Below, piece after piece: positions 1 to 7,699 of a stretch of DNA of 34,255 bases. Made by a program: the position numbers and the translations under genes. Where the stretch lies: positions 1-34,255 of the forward strand of contig JAKQNO010000088.1 in NCBI GenBank assembly GCA_029565735.1, given 5' to 3'. Every line of letters starts with the position of its first letter. Position 1 is the first letter of the stretch. Source of the stretch: a bacterium. Its GTDB lineage: Bacteria; Oederibacteriota; PGYV01. The notes under the pieces are model-generated. The model had not been told where the DNA came from. It did no database searches and worked only from the letters and a program-made list of their open reading frames with translations.

Positions 1-2
1 TA

Positions 3-83
3 GAGAAAGAACCCAATTTGCCAGAGAACGATATCTTCCCGGTTTCCACAGGGGGAGTACAGTCAATGAAAATTTACGCTTAA
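3..83 (+). CDS. possible 3' end of a gene cut by the left edge
   Basis: One forward frame is open from the window edge to a TAA at 81-83, giving 26 codons that end in GGVQSMKIYA. The short peptide has no recognisable motif. It could be the C-terminus of a truncated gene, possibly a transposase, or chance. A palindrome follows at once (59-117). Confidence is low because the stretch is so short. Confidence 0.2.
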   Translation, partial: EKEPNLPENDIFPVSTGGVQSMKIYA

Positions 84-117
84 TTTTCATATAGGGATAC
101 TTTTTTTTATTGACTGT
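59..117. repeat. nested inverted repeat
   Basis: Outer arms ACAGTCAAT (59-67) and ATTGACTGT (109-117) are exact reverse complements. Within them ATGAAAATT (66-74) and AATTTTCAT (82-90) form a 9-bp stem with a 7-nt loop. A T-run lies at 101-108. It may be an AT-rich terminator for a gene running in from the left or an end of a mobile element; neither is proved. Confidence 0.45.
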
Positions 118-160
118 TTTTTACATAGATGTCCCTACAAATTCCAATACGTAAATTTAA

Positions 161-195
161 AAATAAAAAAGAGGCGCAACATGTTGCGCCTCTAC
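161..195 (-). terminator. intrinsic terminator made from a GTAG-footed palindrome
   Basis: A perfect 22-bp palindrome at 171-192 (core GCAACATGTTGC, flanked by GAGGC/GCCTC) is followed on the minus strand by TTTTTTATTTTT. This is stem plus U-tract for the minus-strand unit that ends at 265. The same palindrome recurs at 28311, 28422 and 28516, so a dispersed repeat seems to have been adopted as a terminator. Confidence 0.7.
171..195 (-). repeat. REP-like palindrome, family A (GCAACATGTTGC)
   Basis: Read on the minus strand it is GTAG followed by a perfect palindrome centred on ACATGT. It shares the core and the GTAG foot with copies at 28308, 28422 and 28516. Confidence 0.75.
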
Positions 196-216
196 GTTAA
201 ATAATAAAATCAAGAT

Positions 217-242
217 CCGCGGGCTAAAGACCCGCGTCTACC
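217..242 (-). repeat. REP-like hairpin, family B (GGTAG-ACGCGGG)
   Basis: Minus strand reads GGTAGACGCGGGTCTTTAGC followed by CCGCGG: an imperfect GC-rich hairpin with a TAG/CAG-type loop and a GTAG foot. Near-identical copies occur at 8988-9014 and 32176-32201, diverged ones at 25101, 28368 and 32127. Confidence 0.75.
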
Positions 243-264
243 AAAACGAATATGAAAAATACCA

Positions 265-696
265 TTACGGCAGGGCCAAAAATATTGCGCCGGCGGCGAC
301 CAAGGAGCCGCCTATAGCTATCTTCCATGTAATGGTTTCCTTTAAAAATATAAACGCCAATAGCATTGCAAAAACAACGCTTAATTTATCAATAGGTGCA
401 ACGCGCGACGCGGGTCCAAGCTGAAGCGCGCGGTAATAGCAAAGCCATGACGCGCCTGTGGCAATCGCGGACAAGGCAAGAAAAATAAGCGTATGCGCGG
501 AAATTGTATTTAAGGGCTGCCATTCTTTTCTCCAGCTTACTATCAGCGCGATAATTCCGATAATTATCACGGTGCGGATAAAGGTCGCAAGGTTGGAATT
601 AATTCCTGCCACGCCTATTTTCCCGAATATCGCGGTTAATCCCGCGAAAAAAGCCGACGCAAAAGCCAGTACAAGCCACGAATCCCAAAGCTTCAT
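265..696 (-). CDS. half-size EamA/DMT-superfamily transporter
   Basis: A 143-residue, strongly hydrophobic protein matching a single EamA (drug/metabolite transporter) domain, with four to five predicted membrane helices. The N-terminal FASAFFAGLTAIFGKIG and C-terminal stretch of hydrophobic residues after KLSVVFAMLLAFIFLKE are typical of the fold. Most EamA transporters carry two such domains (about 300 residues); single-domain forms are thought to work as dimers. The substrate cannot be told. A GGAGAA ribosome site precedes the ATG. It lies 20 nt downstream of the SUI1/lyase ORF and closes the mutS-led unit just before the terminator at 161-195. Confidence 0.85.
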   Translation of the reverse strand: MKLWDSWLVLAFASAFFAGLTAIFGKIGVAGINSNLATFIRTVIIIGIIALIVSWRKEWQPLNTISAHTLIFLALSAIATGASWLCYYRALQLGPASRVAPIDKLSVVFAMLLAFIFLKETITWKIAIGGSLVAAGAIFLALP

Positions 697-716
697 AAGT
701 TGTTCTCCTTTTATAT

Positions 717-1535
717 TTAATCCACTGATTCAGATGTTAATCCGGATTTGACATTATCGTAGTAAACAATTCCTTCTGTATTTATCGCGTTTGACCTGTA
801 CAGCCCGATTTTGATGTAATTACCCGCGTTATTAAAACAATTTCTTGCGGTGTATCTTGTAAGGCCTGTGCTGCTTTCAATTGCCGCGCCGTCAAGCCAG
901 GCTTCAATAAAGCCTGTATTATCCGTGCTCCAAAACACCCTTGTTTTAATCCTGTGCCAGGCGCCTTTGCTTAAAGGTACTGACGCAATATCCATAACGC
1001 CGTTTGTATCCCAGCTATAAACGCTGACTATCAGGTTTCCGTTTTTATATTTATAAGCAAGCGGGGGCGAATGGGCGGGATAATTGCTCCATGTCTCCCC
1101 AAGCGCGGGGTCGGGCTGGTCGTGAAACTGACCTATTACCTGCCATTCATCACTTTCGGCATAAGAAGAATCAATTTTAATGTACCATGAATAATAAATT
1201 TCCGTGCCGGCCGGCGCTGTGCGCATTAACTGCAGTTCGCTTCTTGCGGTCTGCGATCCGTTATTTGGCGATGTCCATAAATCGCCGCCTGCGCCTATTT
1301 TGAATCTCCCGCAGTGGCTGCCTTCGTATGCGCCGGTGTCATTATAAGAAAAGTTAACACCATCAGCCGTGTACTGCCCTTCCCATGGAGAGTATGTTTG
1401 GGAATTAAAATTAAGGTTTATAAGGGCCAATTCGCCGTAATCATAAGGCTGTGCGGCAGGTTCGTTTATGCTAACAGAAGGTGATTTACATGAAACCATA
1501 AAAAATATAAGAATCAATGCCAGTAAATTTTTCAT
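717..1535 (-). other. nested reading: lipoprotein from internal ATG at 1535 (272 aa)
   Basis: Starting at Met73 of the longer ORF gives a normal lipoprotein: two-residue n-region, hydrophobic core, MVSC lipobox, then a secreted lyase-like domain. This start would put the enzyme in the envelope, where its substrate should be. The sequence upstream (GTAAAGAATTATCTG) has only a weak AAAGAA match to a ribosome site, so translation may be coupled to, or read through from, the SUI1 part. I favour this as the functional form of the lyase, at moderate confidence. Confidence 0.5.
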
Positions 1536-1751
1536 CAGATAATTCTTTACAGCATCGGTCTTGTTTCCCTGAATCTCTATCGCCCCGTTCTTCACGGTCC
1601 CGCCGCAGCCGCAGGATTTTTTTAAGTCACCTGCTATTTTTTCAAGGCGGGCGCTGCCGTAAGTGTGCAGATTGGAAATTACCGTAACTTCCTTACCGCC
1701 GCGTTTTTCAACGCTTATTAACGGTTTTGGAGAACCGGGTTTCGCGTTCAT
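717..1751 (-). CDS. SUI1/YciH domain joined in frame to a polysaccharide-lyase-like lipoprotein
   Basis: A 344-codon ORF made of two unrelated parts. Residues 1-72 are a YciH/eIF1 (SUI1) translation-factor domain: the signature KKSCGCGGTVKNGAIEIQGN (residues 44-63) is clear. It stops at DAVKNYL, about ten residues short of the usual YciH C-terminus. At Met73 a lipoprotein signal begins (MKNLLALILIFFMVSC, lipid Cys88), followed by a jelly-roll polysaccharide lyase-like domain (PF14099 type) with RSEL, WQVIGQFHDQ and a late WHRIKTRVFW strand. Such lyases cleave acidic polysaccharides by beta-elimination; the substrate is unknown. The ATG begins one nucleotide after the SemiSWEET stop and has no clear Shine-Dalgarno. 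The ORF may be a stop-loss fusion, a two-start gene or an assembly artefact. Confidence 0.8.
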   Translation of the reverse strand: MNAKPGSPKPLISVEKRGGKEVTVISNLHTYGSARLEKIAGDLKKSCGCGGTVKNGAIEIQGNKTDAVKNYLMKNLLALILIFFMVSCKSPSVSINEPAAQPYDYGELALINLNFNSQTYSPWEGQYTADGVNFSYNDTGAYEGSHCGRFKIGAGGDLWTSPNNGSQTARSELQLMRTAPAGTEIYYSWYIKIDSSYAESDEWQVIGQFHDQPDPALGETWSNYPAHSPPLAYKYKNGNLIVSVYSWDTNGVMDIASVPLSKGAWHRIKTRVFWSTDNTGFIEAWLDGAAIESSTGLTRYTARNCFNNAGNYIKIGLYRSNAINTEGIVYYDNVKSGLTSESVD

Positions 1752-1752
1752 T

Positions 1753-2010
1753 TTAATTGTTGCGGTATATTATGCGCAGTGATAATACCGTTGTAACGCA
1801 TACAAGCGAAAAAGCGTTGGACGCGATTAACGGAATGTCTTTAATAATTGCGCCGTAGATAAGCCATAAGGTAATACCGATAAAAGTAAGTATATACTGC
1901 CACAGCGCAACGTCTTTCATTTTCTTTGTTTTGAATCCCTTTATTATCTGCGGCACAAAACCAACTGACGTGAAAAAACCTGCTATTAATCCCAGAATCT
2001 TAATGTCCAT
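1753..2010 (-). CDS. SemiSWEET sugar transporter (PQ-loop family)
   Basis: An 85-residue protein with three predicted membrane helices and the PQ motif GFVPQ (Pro20-Gln21) in helix 1, the size and signature of bacterial SemiSWEETs. These dimerise to make a six-helix pore and move sugars such as glucose or sucrose down their gradient across the inner membrane. AAGGAG sits properly before the ATG. The gene is 19 nt downstream of mutS and 1 nt upstream of the SUI1/lyase ORF. Sugar transport next to a polysaccharide lyase is a sensible pairing, but the substrate is inferred only. Confidence 0.88.
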   Translation of the reverse strand: MDIKILGLIAGFFTSVGFVPQIIKGFKTKKMKDVALWQYILTFIGITLWLIYGAIIKDIPLIASNAFSLVCVTTVLSLRIIYRNN

Positions 2011-2029
2011 TGATGCTCCTTGTGAAATG

Positions 2030-4663
2030 TTATTTATATTTTTCTTTCATCTGTTTAAGTTTTATTAAAGCGTCCAAAGGCGTCATGTTATCCGTTTCAA
2101 CAGAGCTTAATTCCGACAGCACGGCCGATTCTTCTGCCGCGGCAAAAAGGCCCGGCTGATAAACTTCTTTTTTTGCCGGAGCGCCGCCAAGTTTGGTGTG
2201 GCCGTCTTTGGTGTAATTGGCGTCTTCAAGGCTCTTTAAAACCTTTTTCGCGCTGTTTAACAGCTCTGCCGGAAGCCCTGCCAGCTGCGCCACGTGAATA
2301 CCGTAGCTTTTATCCGTGCTGCCTTTTACAATTTTGCGCATAAAGACAATTTTACCGCCGTACTCTTTTACCTGAATATTGTAATTCTGCACGCCGGTTA
2401 AAATGTCCTGTATTTCGGTAAGTTCATAATAATGCGTGGCAAAAAGCGTCTTGGCTTTTATTTTGTTGTGGATATATTCGGTAACAGCCCACGCAATTGA
2501 AACGCCGTCAAAAGTGGAAGTTCCCCTGCCCACTTCATCAAGCACAATCAGGGATTTGGATGTCGCGTTGTTTAAAATGTTCGCGGTCTCTATCATTTCC
2601 ACCATAAAGGTGGACTGTCCGCGCGCAAGGTAATCCGCCGCGCCTATCCTTGTGAATATCCTGTCTGTTATGCCTATTTTAGCGTATTTTGCCGGCACAA
2701 AAGAGCCTGCCTGCGCCATAATGATTATAACGCAGACCTGCCTCATAAACGTTGATTTACCGGCCATATTGGGGCCTGTTATAACCATAATCATATTCTC
2801 GGAACAGTCCAGCGAGCAGTCATTGGCGATAAATTCATTTCTGCCCACGCTGTTTTCAACCACAGGGTGCCTGCCTTCGGTGATTATAACAGCGTCGTCC
2901 TGCGTGATTTCAGGGCGGGTAAAACCGCCGTTAATGGCCGCTTCCGCAAAAGAAATAAGGCAGTCAAGTTCCGCAATCTGCGAGGACAGCGCCTGCAGTT
3001 CTTTAATTGAAAGGGATATCTGCTGCCTTATCCTGCAGAAGATTTCATATTCAAGCGATTTAATCCTGTCCTGCGCGCCAAGCACCATGCTTTCATACTC
3101 TTTAAGTTCCGGTGTGATAAACCTTTCAGCGTTTACAAGGGTCTGTTTTCTTATGTAATTCGCAGGGACATTTTTTAAATTCGCCTTGCTTATTTCAATG
3201 TAATAACCGAACACGGAAGTGTAGCCGACTTTTAAAGAACCTATACCGGAATTTTTGCGCTCTGTTTCCTGCAGCGCGGCAATCCAGCCCTTGCCGTTTG
3301 TGCTGATATCCTTAATTTTTGCCAGCTCGGCATCAAATTCCGGATTTATAATTCCGCCTTCTTTTATGGTAATGGGAGGCTCTTCGGTAATGGCATCAGA
3401 AATAAGTTTGGCTGTTTTTTGCAGCGAATCATCGGACAGGTTAAACCGTTCAAGTTCTTTGGCGCCGGAGCCTTTAACTATTTTGTGTATTTTCTCCGCG
3501 TTTAAAATTCCCCTTTTTAAGGCGTTTAAATCGCGGCCGTTAACGGCAGAGCCGCCAAGTTTTCCTGCTATGCGTTCTATGTCGGAAATTTCCGACAAAA
3601 GGCTTTTGATGTTTGTTCTTAACTCCGGAAATTCAATGAACAGCGCTACCAGGTTGTGCCTTTGGGATATGGCATCAGTGTCCATCAGCGGTTCTTTAAG
3701 CCATTTTTTTAATTCCCTGCCGCCCATCGCGGTTTCTGTATGGTCCAGTATGGAATAAAGGGTTGAATTTTTTTCAAAACGCGCGCCTGAATCCATTATG
3801 TCAAGGTTCTTTAAAGTGACGGAATCCAGGTACATGAAATTTCCGGTGTTTCTTGTTTTAATTGAATTTATGTGCGAAAGTTCCGTTTTCTGCGTTTCGT
3901 GTATGTAAGTCAATAGCGCGCCTGCCGCACTAGTTAAGGCGTTATTACCTTCTATTCCATACCCTTCAAGGTTTATCACGCCGAAATGTTCCTTTATTTT
4001 CATATACGCGGAGTCGTAATTAAAATTCCAGTCAGGATACGGGTTGATAAAACTTCTTTTTTCGGATTCACGCAGGCGCGATACAAGCATTTTTGATGTT
4101 TCCCTGTCAGACGCGCAGCTTTCCGGTATCAGTATTTCGGAAGGCGCTATCCTTTCGGTTTCATCAATAAGCCTGTCAAACCCGTTTGACGTTGAAATTT
4201 CCATCACGCAGAACTCGCCGGTGGACACGTCAATGTAGGCAAGCCCGGCGGAATCCTTTGCGGGCAATATTGATAGTATGTAATTGTTTGATTTCTTTTC
4301 AAGCGCCGCGTCTTCCAGCACGGTGCCGGGGGTGATTATCTTTATGATTTCGCGTTTTACTATGCCTTTGGCATCCTTTGGGTCTTCAACCTGTTCGCAT
4401 ATGGCGACTTTAAGGCCGTGGTTAATAAGTTTTAAAATATAATTGTTGGCCGCGTGAAAAGGCACGCCGCACATGGGCATCTTGTTTTTGCGGTCTTCGC
4501 CGGACCCGCGCGATGTAAGCGCTATCTGCAGTATGCGCGACGCTGTTACCGCGTCTTCGCCGAACATTTCATAAAAATCGCCCAGGCGGAAAAAAAGTAT
4601 CGCGTCTTTGTTCCTGTTTTTAATCTCCAGGTACTGTTTCATCATCGGCGTCAGTTCTGCCAT
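2030..4663 (-). CDS. mutS: DNA mismatch repair protein MutS
   Basis: An 877-residue MutS1, close to the usual 850-880. It recognises base mismatches and small loops and recruits MutL. The mismatch-reading motif GDFYEMF has Phe30 and Glu32, the wedge residues. The connector and lever/clamp region is complete, and the ATPase carries the Walker A motif GPNMAGKST (630-638), the Walker B acid pair Asp709-Glu710 in VLDEVGRGTSTFDG, and the following LFATHYYELT motif. AGGAG precedes the ATG. It is the first gene of its unit; SemiSWEET, SUI1/lyase and EamA follow on the same strand. No mutL is seen in the window. Confidence 0.98.
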   Translation of the reverse strand: MAELTPMMKQYLEIKNRNKDAILFFRLGDFYEMFGEDAVTASRILQIALTSRGSGEDRKNKMPMCGVPFHAANNYILKLINHGLKVAICEQVEDPKDAKGIVKREIIKIITPGTVLEDAALEKKSNNYILSILPAKDSAGLAYIDVSTGEFCVMEISTSNGFDRLIDETERIAPSEILIPESCASDRETSKMLVSRLRESEKRSFINPYPDWNFNYDSAYMKIKEHFGVINLEGYGIEGNNALTSAAGALLTYIHETQKTELSHINSIKTRNTGNFMYLDSVTLKNLDIMDSGARFEKNSTLYSILDHTETAMGGRELKKWLKEPLMDTDAISQRHNLVALFIEFPELRTNIKSLLSEISDIERIAGKLGGSAVNGRDLNALKRGILNAEKIHKIVKGSGAKELERFNLSDDSLQKTAKLISDAITEEPPITIKEGGIINPEFDAELAKIKDISTNGKGWIAALQETERKNSGIGSLKVGYTSVFGYYIEISKANLKNVPANYIRKQTLVNAERFITPELKEYESMVLGAQDRIKSLEYEIFCRIRQQISLSIKELQALSSQIAELDCLISFAEAAINGGFTRPEITQDDAVIITEGRHPVVENSVGRNEFIANDCSLDCSENMIMVITGPNMAGKSTFMRQVCVIIIMAQAGSFVPAKYAKIGITDRIFTRIGAADYLARGQSTFMVEMIETANILNNATSKSLIVLDEVGRGTSTFDGVSIAWAVTEYIHNKIKAKTLFATHYYELTEIQDILTGVQNYNIQVKEYGGKIVFMRKIVKGSTDKSYGIHVAQLAGLPAELLNSAKKVLKSLEDANYTKDGHTKLGGAPAKKEVYQPGLFAAAEESAVLSELSSVETDNMTPLDALIKLKQMKEKYK

Positions 4664-4692
4664 TTATGCTCCTGAAAAAGTTTAAAGCGTTC

Positions 4693-4728
4693 AAAAAAAA
4701 ACGGCGGCCGCGGTTATCGCGGCTGCCG
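4693..4728 (-). terminator. intrinsic terminator after the TPR gene pair
   Basis: On the minus strand an 11-bp GC-rich stem (CGGCAGCCGCG / CGCGGCCGCCG, one G-T pair) with a 5-nt loop is followed by nine T residues. It lies 18 nt below the stop of the TPR gene at 4746 and insulates it from mutS. Confidence 0.88.
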
Positions 4729-4745
4729 GATTATCGCGTGGCTTT

Positions 4746-5648
4746 TTACTTCTGTTTTTTTAAAAGTTCGTTTATCTCGGCTATTTTTTTATCGGCGTAA
4801 ACCTTCCAGACAGAATCCGGGAAAAGGTCTCCCACCGACTGAAAAACCTCTTTTGCCAGCACGGGTTCGCCGTTTCCCATCTGCGCGCGGCCAAGCCCGA
4901 TAAGCGCTTCTTCCGTAAATTGGTTTGTGTTTTTAAGAAGTGTCTGGAATGTTTCTTCAGCCGAATCAAAGTCTTTCTTTTCTATAAACGCCTGGCCTTT
5001 GTGAAGTTCCGAAAGCCCCGCAAGAAAACCGTTTTCTTTGGTTTTTATTGTTTTCGAATATGATTCTATGGCTTTGTCATATTCTTTCTGTGCCGCGTAA
5101 ATATCCCCTGAATAAACCGCTGCCCATCCGTGTATCCAGATATCTTCAGGGTAGTTATTGATTATTTCATTGTAAATTTTAAGCGCGGCATTGGGATTGC
5201 CCGCTTCCCTGTAGATGGAAGCCATGTTGAAATAAGCAAGCGAGCGGTATTCCCCGCGGGCAAAGTTGTTGTGGTAAAGTTTGTACGCCTCAAGGGCGCC
5301 ATTGCGGTCTTTAAGGGCTGTTTTAAGCCTCGCGAAGGACAAAATTGCGTCCGCTGCCTGGTTTGTGCCGGGATATTTTGTGTAGATGTCTTTGTATTCA
5401 GTACAGGCGGTTTCAAGGTCGCCTTTTTTTTCATAAGTTTTGGCAATGCCCTGCCTTGCCTGCAGTTCCCAGTCAGCGCCTTTATATGTGGCTCGTATTG
5501 TTCGGTAAAGTTTTAATGCTTCTTCGTATTTGCCCTGAGCGGTAAGTTTTTCCGCGGATTTAAACGGGTCTTCCGCCAGCAGGACGCACGAAAATGAAAA
5601 CAGTATTAAAAGTGCAAGTAAAGGTATTTTTAAATTATTATTCCCCAT
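4746..5648 (-). CDS. exported TPR-repeat protein
   Basis: A 300-residue protein with an N-terminal signal sequence (hydrophobic residues 9-24, then a Cys at 21 and a possible LLA/ED cleavage point) followed by roughly seven tetratricopeptide units, for example residues 65-140 and 140-210 (AYFNMASIYREAGNPNAALKIY). TPRs of this type bind peptides or scaffold complexes; the arrangement recalls periplasmic CpoB/YbgF or BamD-like proteins, but specific function is unknown. Its start overlaps the end of the preceding TPR gene by 11 nt, with AAAGG as ribosome site inside that gene, so translation is probably coupled. The terminator at 4693-4728 follows. Confidence 0.85.
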   Translation of the reverse strand: MGNNNLKIPLLALLILFSFSCVLLAEDPFKSAEKLTAQGKYEEALKLYRTIRATYKGADWELQARQGIAKTYEKKGDLETACTEYKDIYTKYPGTNQAADAILSFARLKTALKDRNGALEAYKLYHNNFARGEYRSLAYFNMASIYREAGNPNAALKIYNEIINNYPEDIWIHGWAAVYSGDIYAAQKEYDKAIESYSKTIKTKENGFLAGLSELHKGQAFIEKKDFDSAEETFQTLLKNTNQFTEEALIGLGRAQMGNGEPVLAKEVFQSVGDLFPDSVWKVYADKKIAEINELLKKQK

Positions 5649-6846
5649 AGACCTTTTGCTCTATTTCTTTATGGTGTTTAAGGGCTTCTATTCTCTGTTC
5701 TGCCTGGTTCACATATATTTCTTTGTTGTAGTATTCGTAAAGAATCCTTGAATATGCATCCTTTGCGCTTTTTATATCCCCGGAAAGTTTGTATGTGTCG
5801 CCTATGTGCATAGCCGCCATGGGCGCCCAGTCCGTGTCTTTGAACTTGTAGTTGATAAGTTTGTATTCGTTAATGGCGTTTTTATACCTGTGCGTCTGCG
5901 ATAAAAGGGATGCAAGATTAAAACGGCCCTGGATTTCCGACGCTGTATTTGGATAATACCTGATGATATTCCTGTAAATGGTTTCAGCCCTTTTAAATTT
6001 ACCCTGTTTCATATAGACAAGCGCCATATTAAAATAAGCCCTTGATGAACGCGCGTTGGACATGCCCTGTTTGCGGATAATATCCTTATAAACTTCCATC
6101 GCGTACTGCCATTTTTCAAGTTTGGCGTAACATCCGCCAAGCCTGTAAGCGGCTTCAACAGCGATTTCTTCTTTTGGTTTTTCCGCAAGCACCCTTTGAT
6201 ACTGCTGAATTGCCTTGTCGTACTGATGTGAAAATTCGTACGCGTTTGCTATTGAATAACGTATGGTAAAAAGTCCGGAAGCCGTGGGATAGTTTGTAAT
6301 GATGCGGCCCCATATTTCCGCCGCGCCTTCATAATCTTCCACGTCATAATATTTTTTTCCTTCTGCATACAGCAGTTCAACATCTTTTTGTATCTGTTCC
6401 TTGGTCATTTCTTTGTCTTTTAAAACCGCTTCTTCGCTTTTAAACATCTGTTCCGATTCCGAAACCGCTGTTCCTGTCACTTCTTCCGGTGTTTCCGCTG
6501 TTATGCCCTCGCCGGTTTGCTGCTGAGTCATGCCTTCGGTGCCTTCAGTCATCGCGCCCTGCACATCAGGGGTTGTGGCATCAGGCCCTTCTTCGTTTAA
6601 TATGTCATCAAGCGACGCCTCATCATCTGCTGCCGATTCGGCCTGCTGTGTATTGGCGCCATTTGCGGCATTTGTGTCTTCGGCAGGAAGAGCTTCGGGA
6701 TCTTCCATTTCATCAAGAAGGTCGGACGCGCTTACCCTGTTGTTGTCAACGGCAAAAGGGTCGGGTTCGGACTGTGAAAACGCGTTCGCCATTGTAAATA
6801 CGGATATTATCAATGTAAATAATAAAAATTTAGATAGTTTTTCCAT
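5638..6846 (-). CDS. exported TPR protein with acidic N-terminal region
   Basis: A 402-residue protein: signal peptide (residues 1-25, cleavage near ANAFSQ), an acidic Glu/Asp/Thr/Gln-rich low-complexity stretch (about 27-145), then some six TPR units (about 150-395), for example AAYRLGGCYAKLEKWQYAMEVYKDII. No enzymatic motif is visible. It is the first gene of a two-gene unit; the second gene, also TPR, overlaps its end. A strong promoter (6888-6916) and an AAGGAG site precede the ATG. A scaffold or cell-envelope assembly role is inferred from export plus TPRs. Confidence 0.85.
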   Translation of the reverse strand: MEKLSKFLLFTLIISVFTMANAFSQSEPDPFAVDNNRVSASDLLDEMEDPEALPAEDTNAANGANTQQAESAADDEASLDDILNEEGPDATTPDVQGAMTEGTEGMTQQQTGEGITAETPEEVTGTAVSESEQMFKSEEAVLKDKEMTKEQIQKDVELLYAEGKKYYDVEDYEGAAEIWGRIITNYPTASGLFTIRYSIANAYEFSHQYDKAIQQYQRVLAEKPKEEIAVEAAYRLGGCYAKLEKWQYAMEVYKDIIRKQGMSNARSSRAYFNMALVYMKQGKFKRAETIYRNIIRYYPNTASEIQGRFNLASLLSQTHRYKNAINEYKLINYKFKDTDWAPMAAMHIGDTYKLSGDIKSAKDAYSRILYEYYNKEIYVNQAEQRIEALKHHKEIEQKVYGE

Positions 6847-6887
6847 GTATTCTCCTTAAAACCGCTTGTTTTTTAAGCTGTTTTAAC

Positions 6888-6916
6888 AGATTAACAGAAT
6901 GAAATCCATTTGTCAA
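6888..6916 (-). promoter_or_regulatory. sigma-70-like promoter of the TPR pair
   Basis: Minus strand carries TTGACA (6911-6916), a 17-bp spacer and TAATCT (6888-6893), placing transcription start about 35 nt above the ATG at 6846. Confidence 0.75.
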
Positions 6917-7022
6917 TAATTGAAGTTTACGGTAAAAAGACATTTAAAGGCGCAAAGGTTTTTTAAGGTTATTTTGCGGCAATTATTCCCGCCAAATATA
7001 AAAAGCGCTGCGGCATATATTT

Positions 7023-7634
7023 TTAATATATTGTTACCTGAAGCCTGTTCGGGATAAACGAAGGGTCTGTAACCGCCAAAGACCCGGCTGAATCCGCGGC
7101 ATAATAATAAGGCCCTCCATTCAGCCTGAAACGATAAAGCCCTTCATAAATTCCGGGCGCGGATAATGCCAAATACGCACTATATTCATCAAGGTTTGAC
7201 TGATCAAGAGTAGATGCCGCATTACATGACGCGTCTGTCCATGTATAAGATAAAACGGCCGAACCAACAGGCCCATAACCAAACTGTGCTTCAATAACTC
7301 CAAAACTGTCGCAGGCGCCGTAGTCTGTTATATTGGTCACTTCATCTTCGTAAACCCTTCCCCATACGCCGAATGATTCGCCCGCAGATACGCTTACGCT
7401 GTTCGGAAACTGAATACTGCACCAGGAAATATTTAAAGGCAGAACCGGGGTTACAGTTACCGTTACAGTAACCGTGGCAGTTGCTGTGATACTAACTGTG
7501 GCAGTTACTGTTGATGTGTTTTCGCCCTCCGCGGCGGACGGAGAAGCCGGAGCGGGATTATTTTTATTGCATCCGTAAAACAGAATTCCCAGAAAAATCA
7601 TTGCAAAAAACAAACCTGAAATTAATTTTTTCAT
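7023..7634 (-). CDS. small lipoprotein with Thr/Val linker
   Basis: A 203-residue putative lipoprotein. The signal has the lipobox LFYGC with Cys22. After a short Pro/Ser/Ala spacer comes a Thr-Val repeat (about 43-62, TATVTVTVTVTP), then a domain of about 135 residues rich in beta-strand-forming residues (WCSIQFPNSVSVSAGESFG). The C-terminal part looks like an Ig-like or beta-sandwich domain but I do not recognise a family. AAGGAG precedes the ATG. The linker is analogous to the longer one in the lipoprotein at 32347. Surface or periplasmic display is inferred. Confidence 0.8.
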   Translation of the reverse strand: MKKLISGLFFAMIFLGILFYGCNKNNPAPASPSAAEGENTSTVTATVSITATATVTVTVTVTPVLPLNISWCSIQFPNSVSVSAGESFGVWGRVYEDEVTNITDYGACDSFGVIEAQFGYGPVGSAVLSYTWTDASCNAASTLDQSNLDEYSAYLALSAPGIYEGLYRFRLNGGPYYYAADSAGSLAVTDPSFIPNRLQVTIY

Positions 7635-7666
7635 TTTAGCTCCTTTATAAGTGTTGTTTCTGAATT

Positions 7667-7695
7667 TATATAAGATTTCACCAAAGCGAAACCAA
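7667..7695 (-). promoter_or_regulatory. candidate promoter of the Thr/Val lipoprotein
   Basis: Minus strand TTGGTT (7690-7695), 17 bp, TATATA (7667-7672). Position and spacing fit; the -35 box is weaker than others in the window. Confidence 0.4.
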
Positions 7696-7699
7696 AGGT

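Noticed and set aside
2436-3758. Plus-strand open frames inside mutS
   Set aside because: They are antisense shadows with no ribosome sites or recognisable domains; the same holds for similar frames inside xseA, dxs, recN, tgt and the PD40 gene.
6930-7022. Terminator below the Thr/Val lipoprotein
   Set aside because: Only a 4-bp GCGG/CCGC stem with a long loop and no T-run was found.
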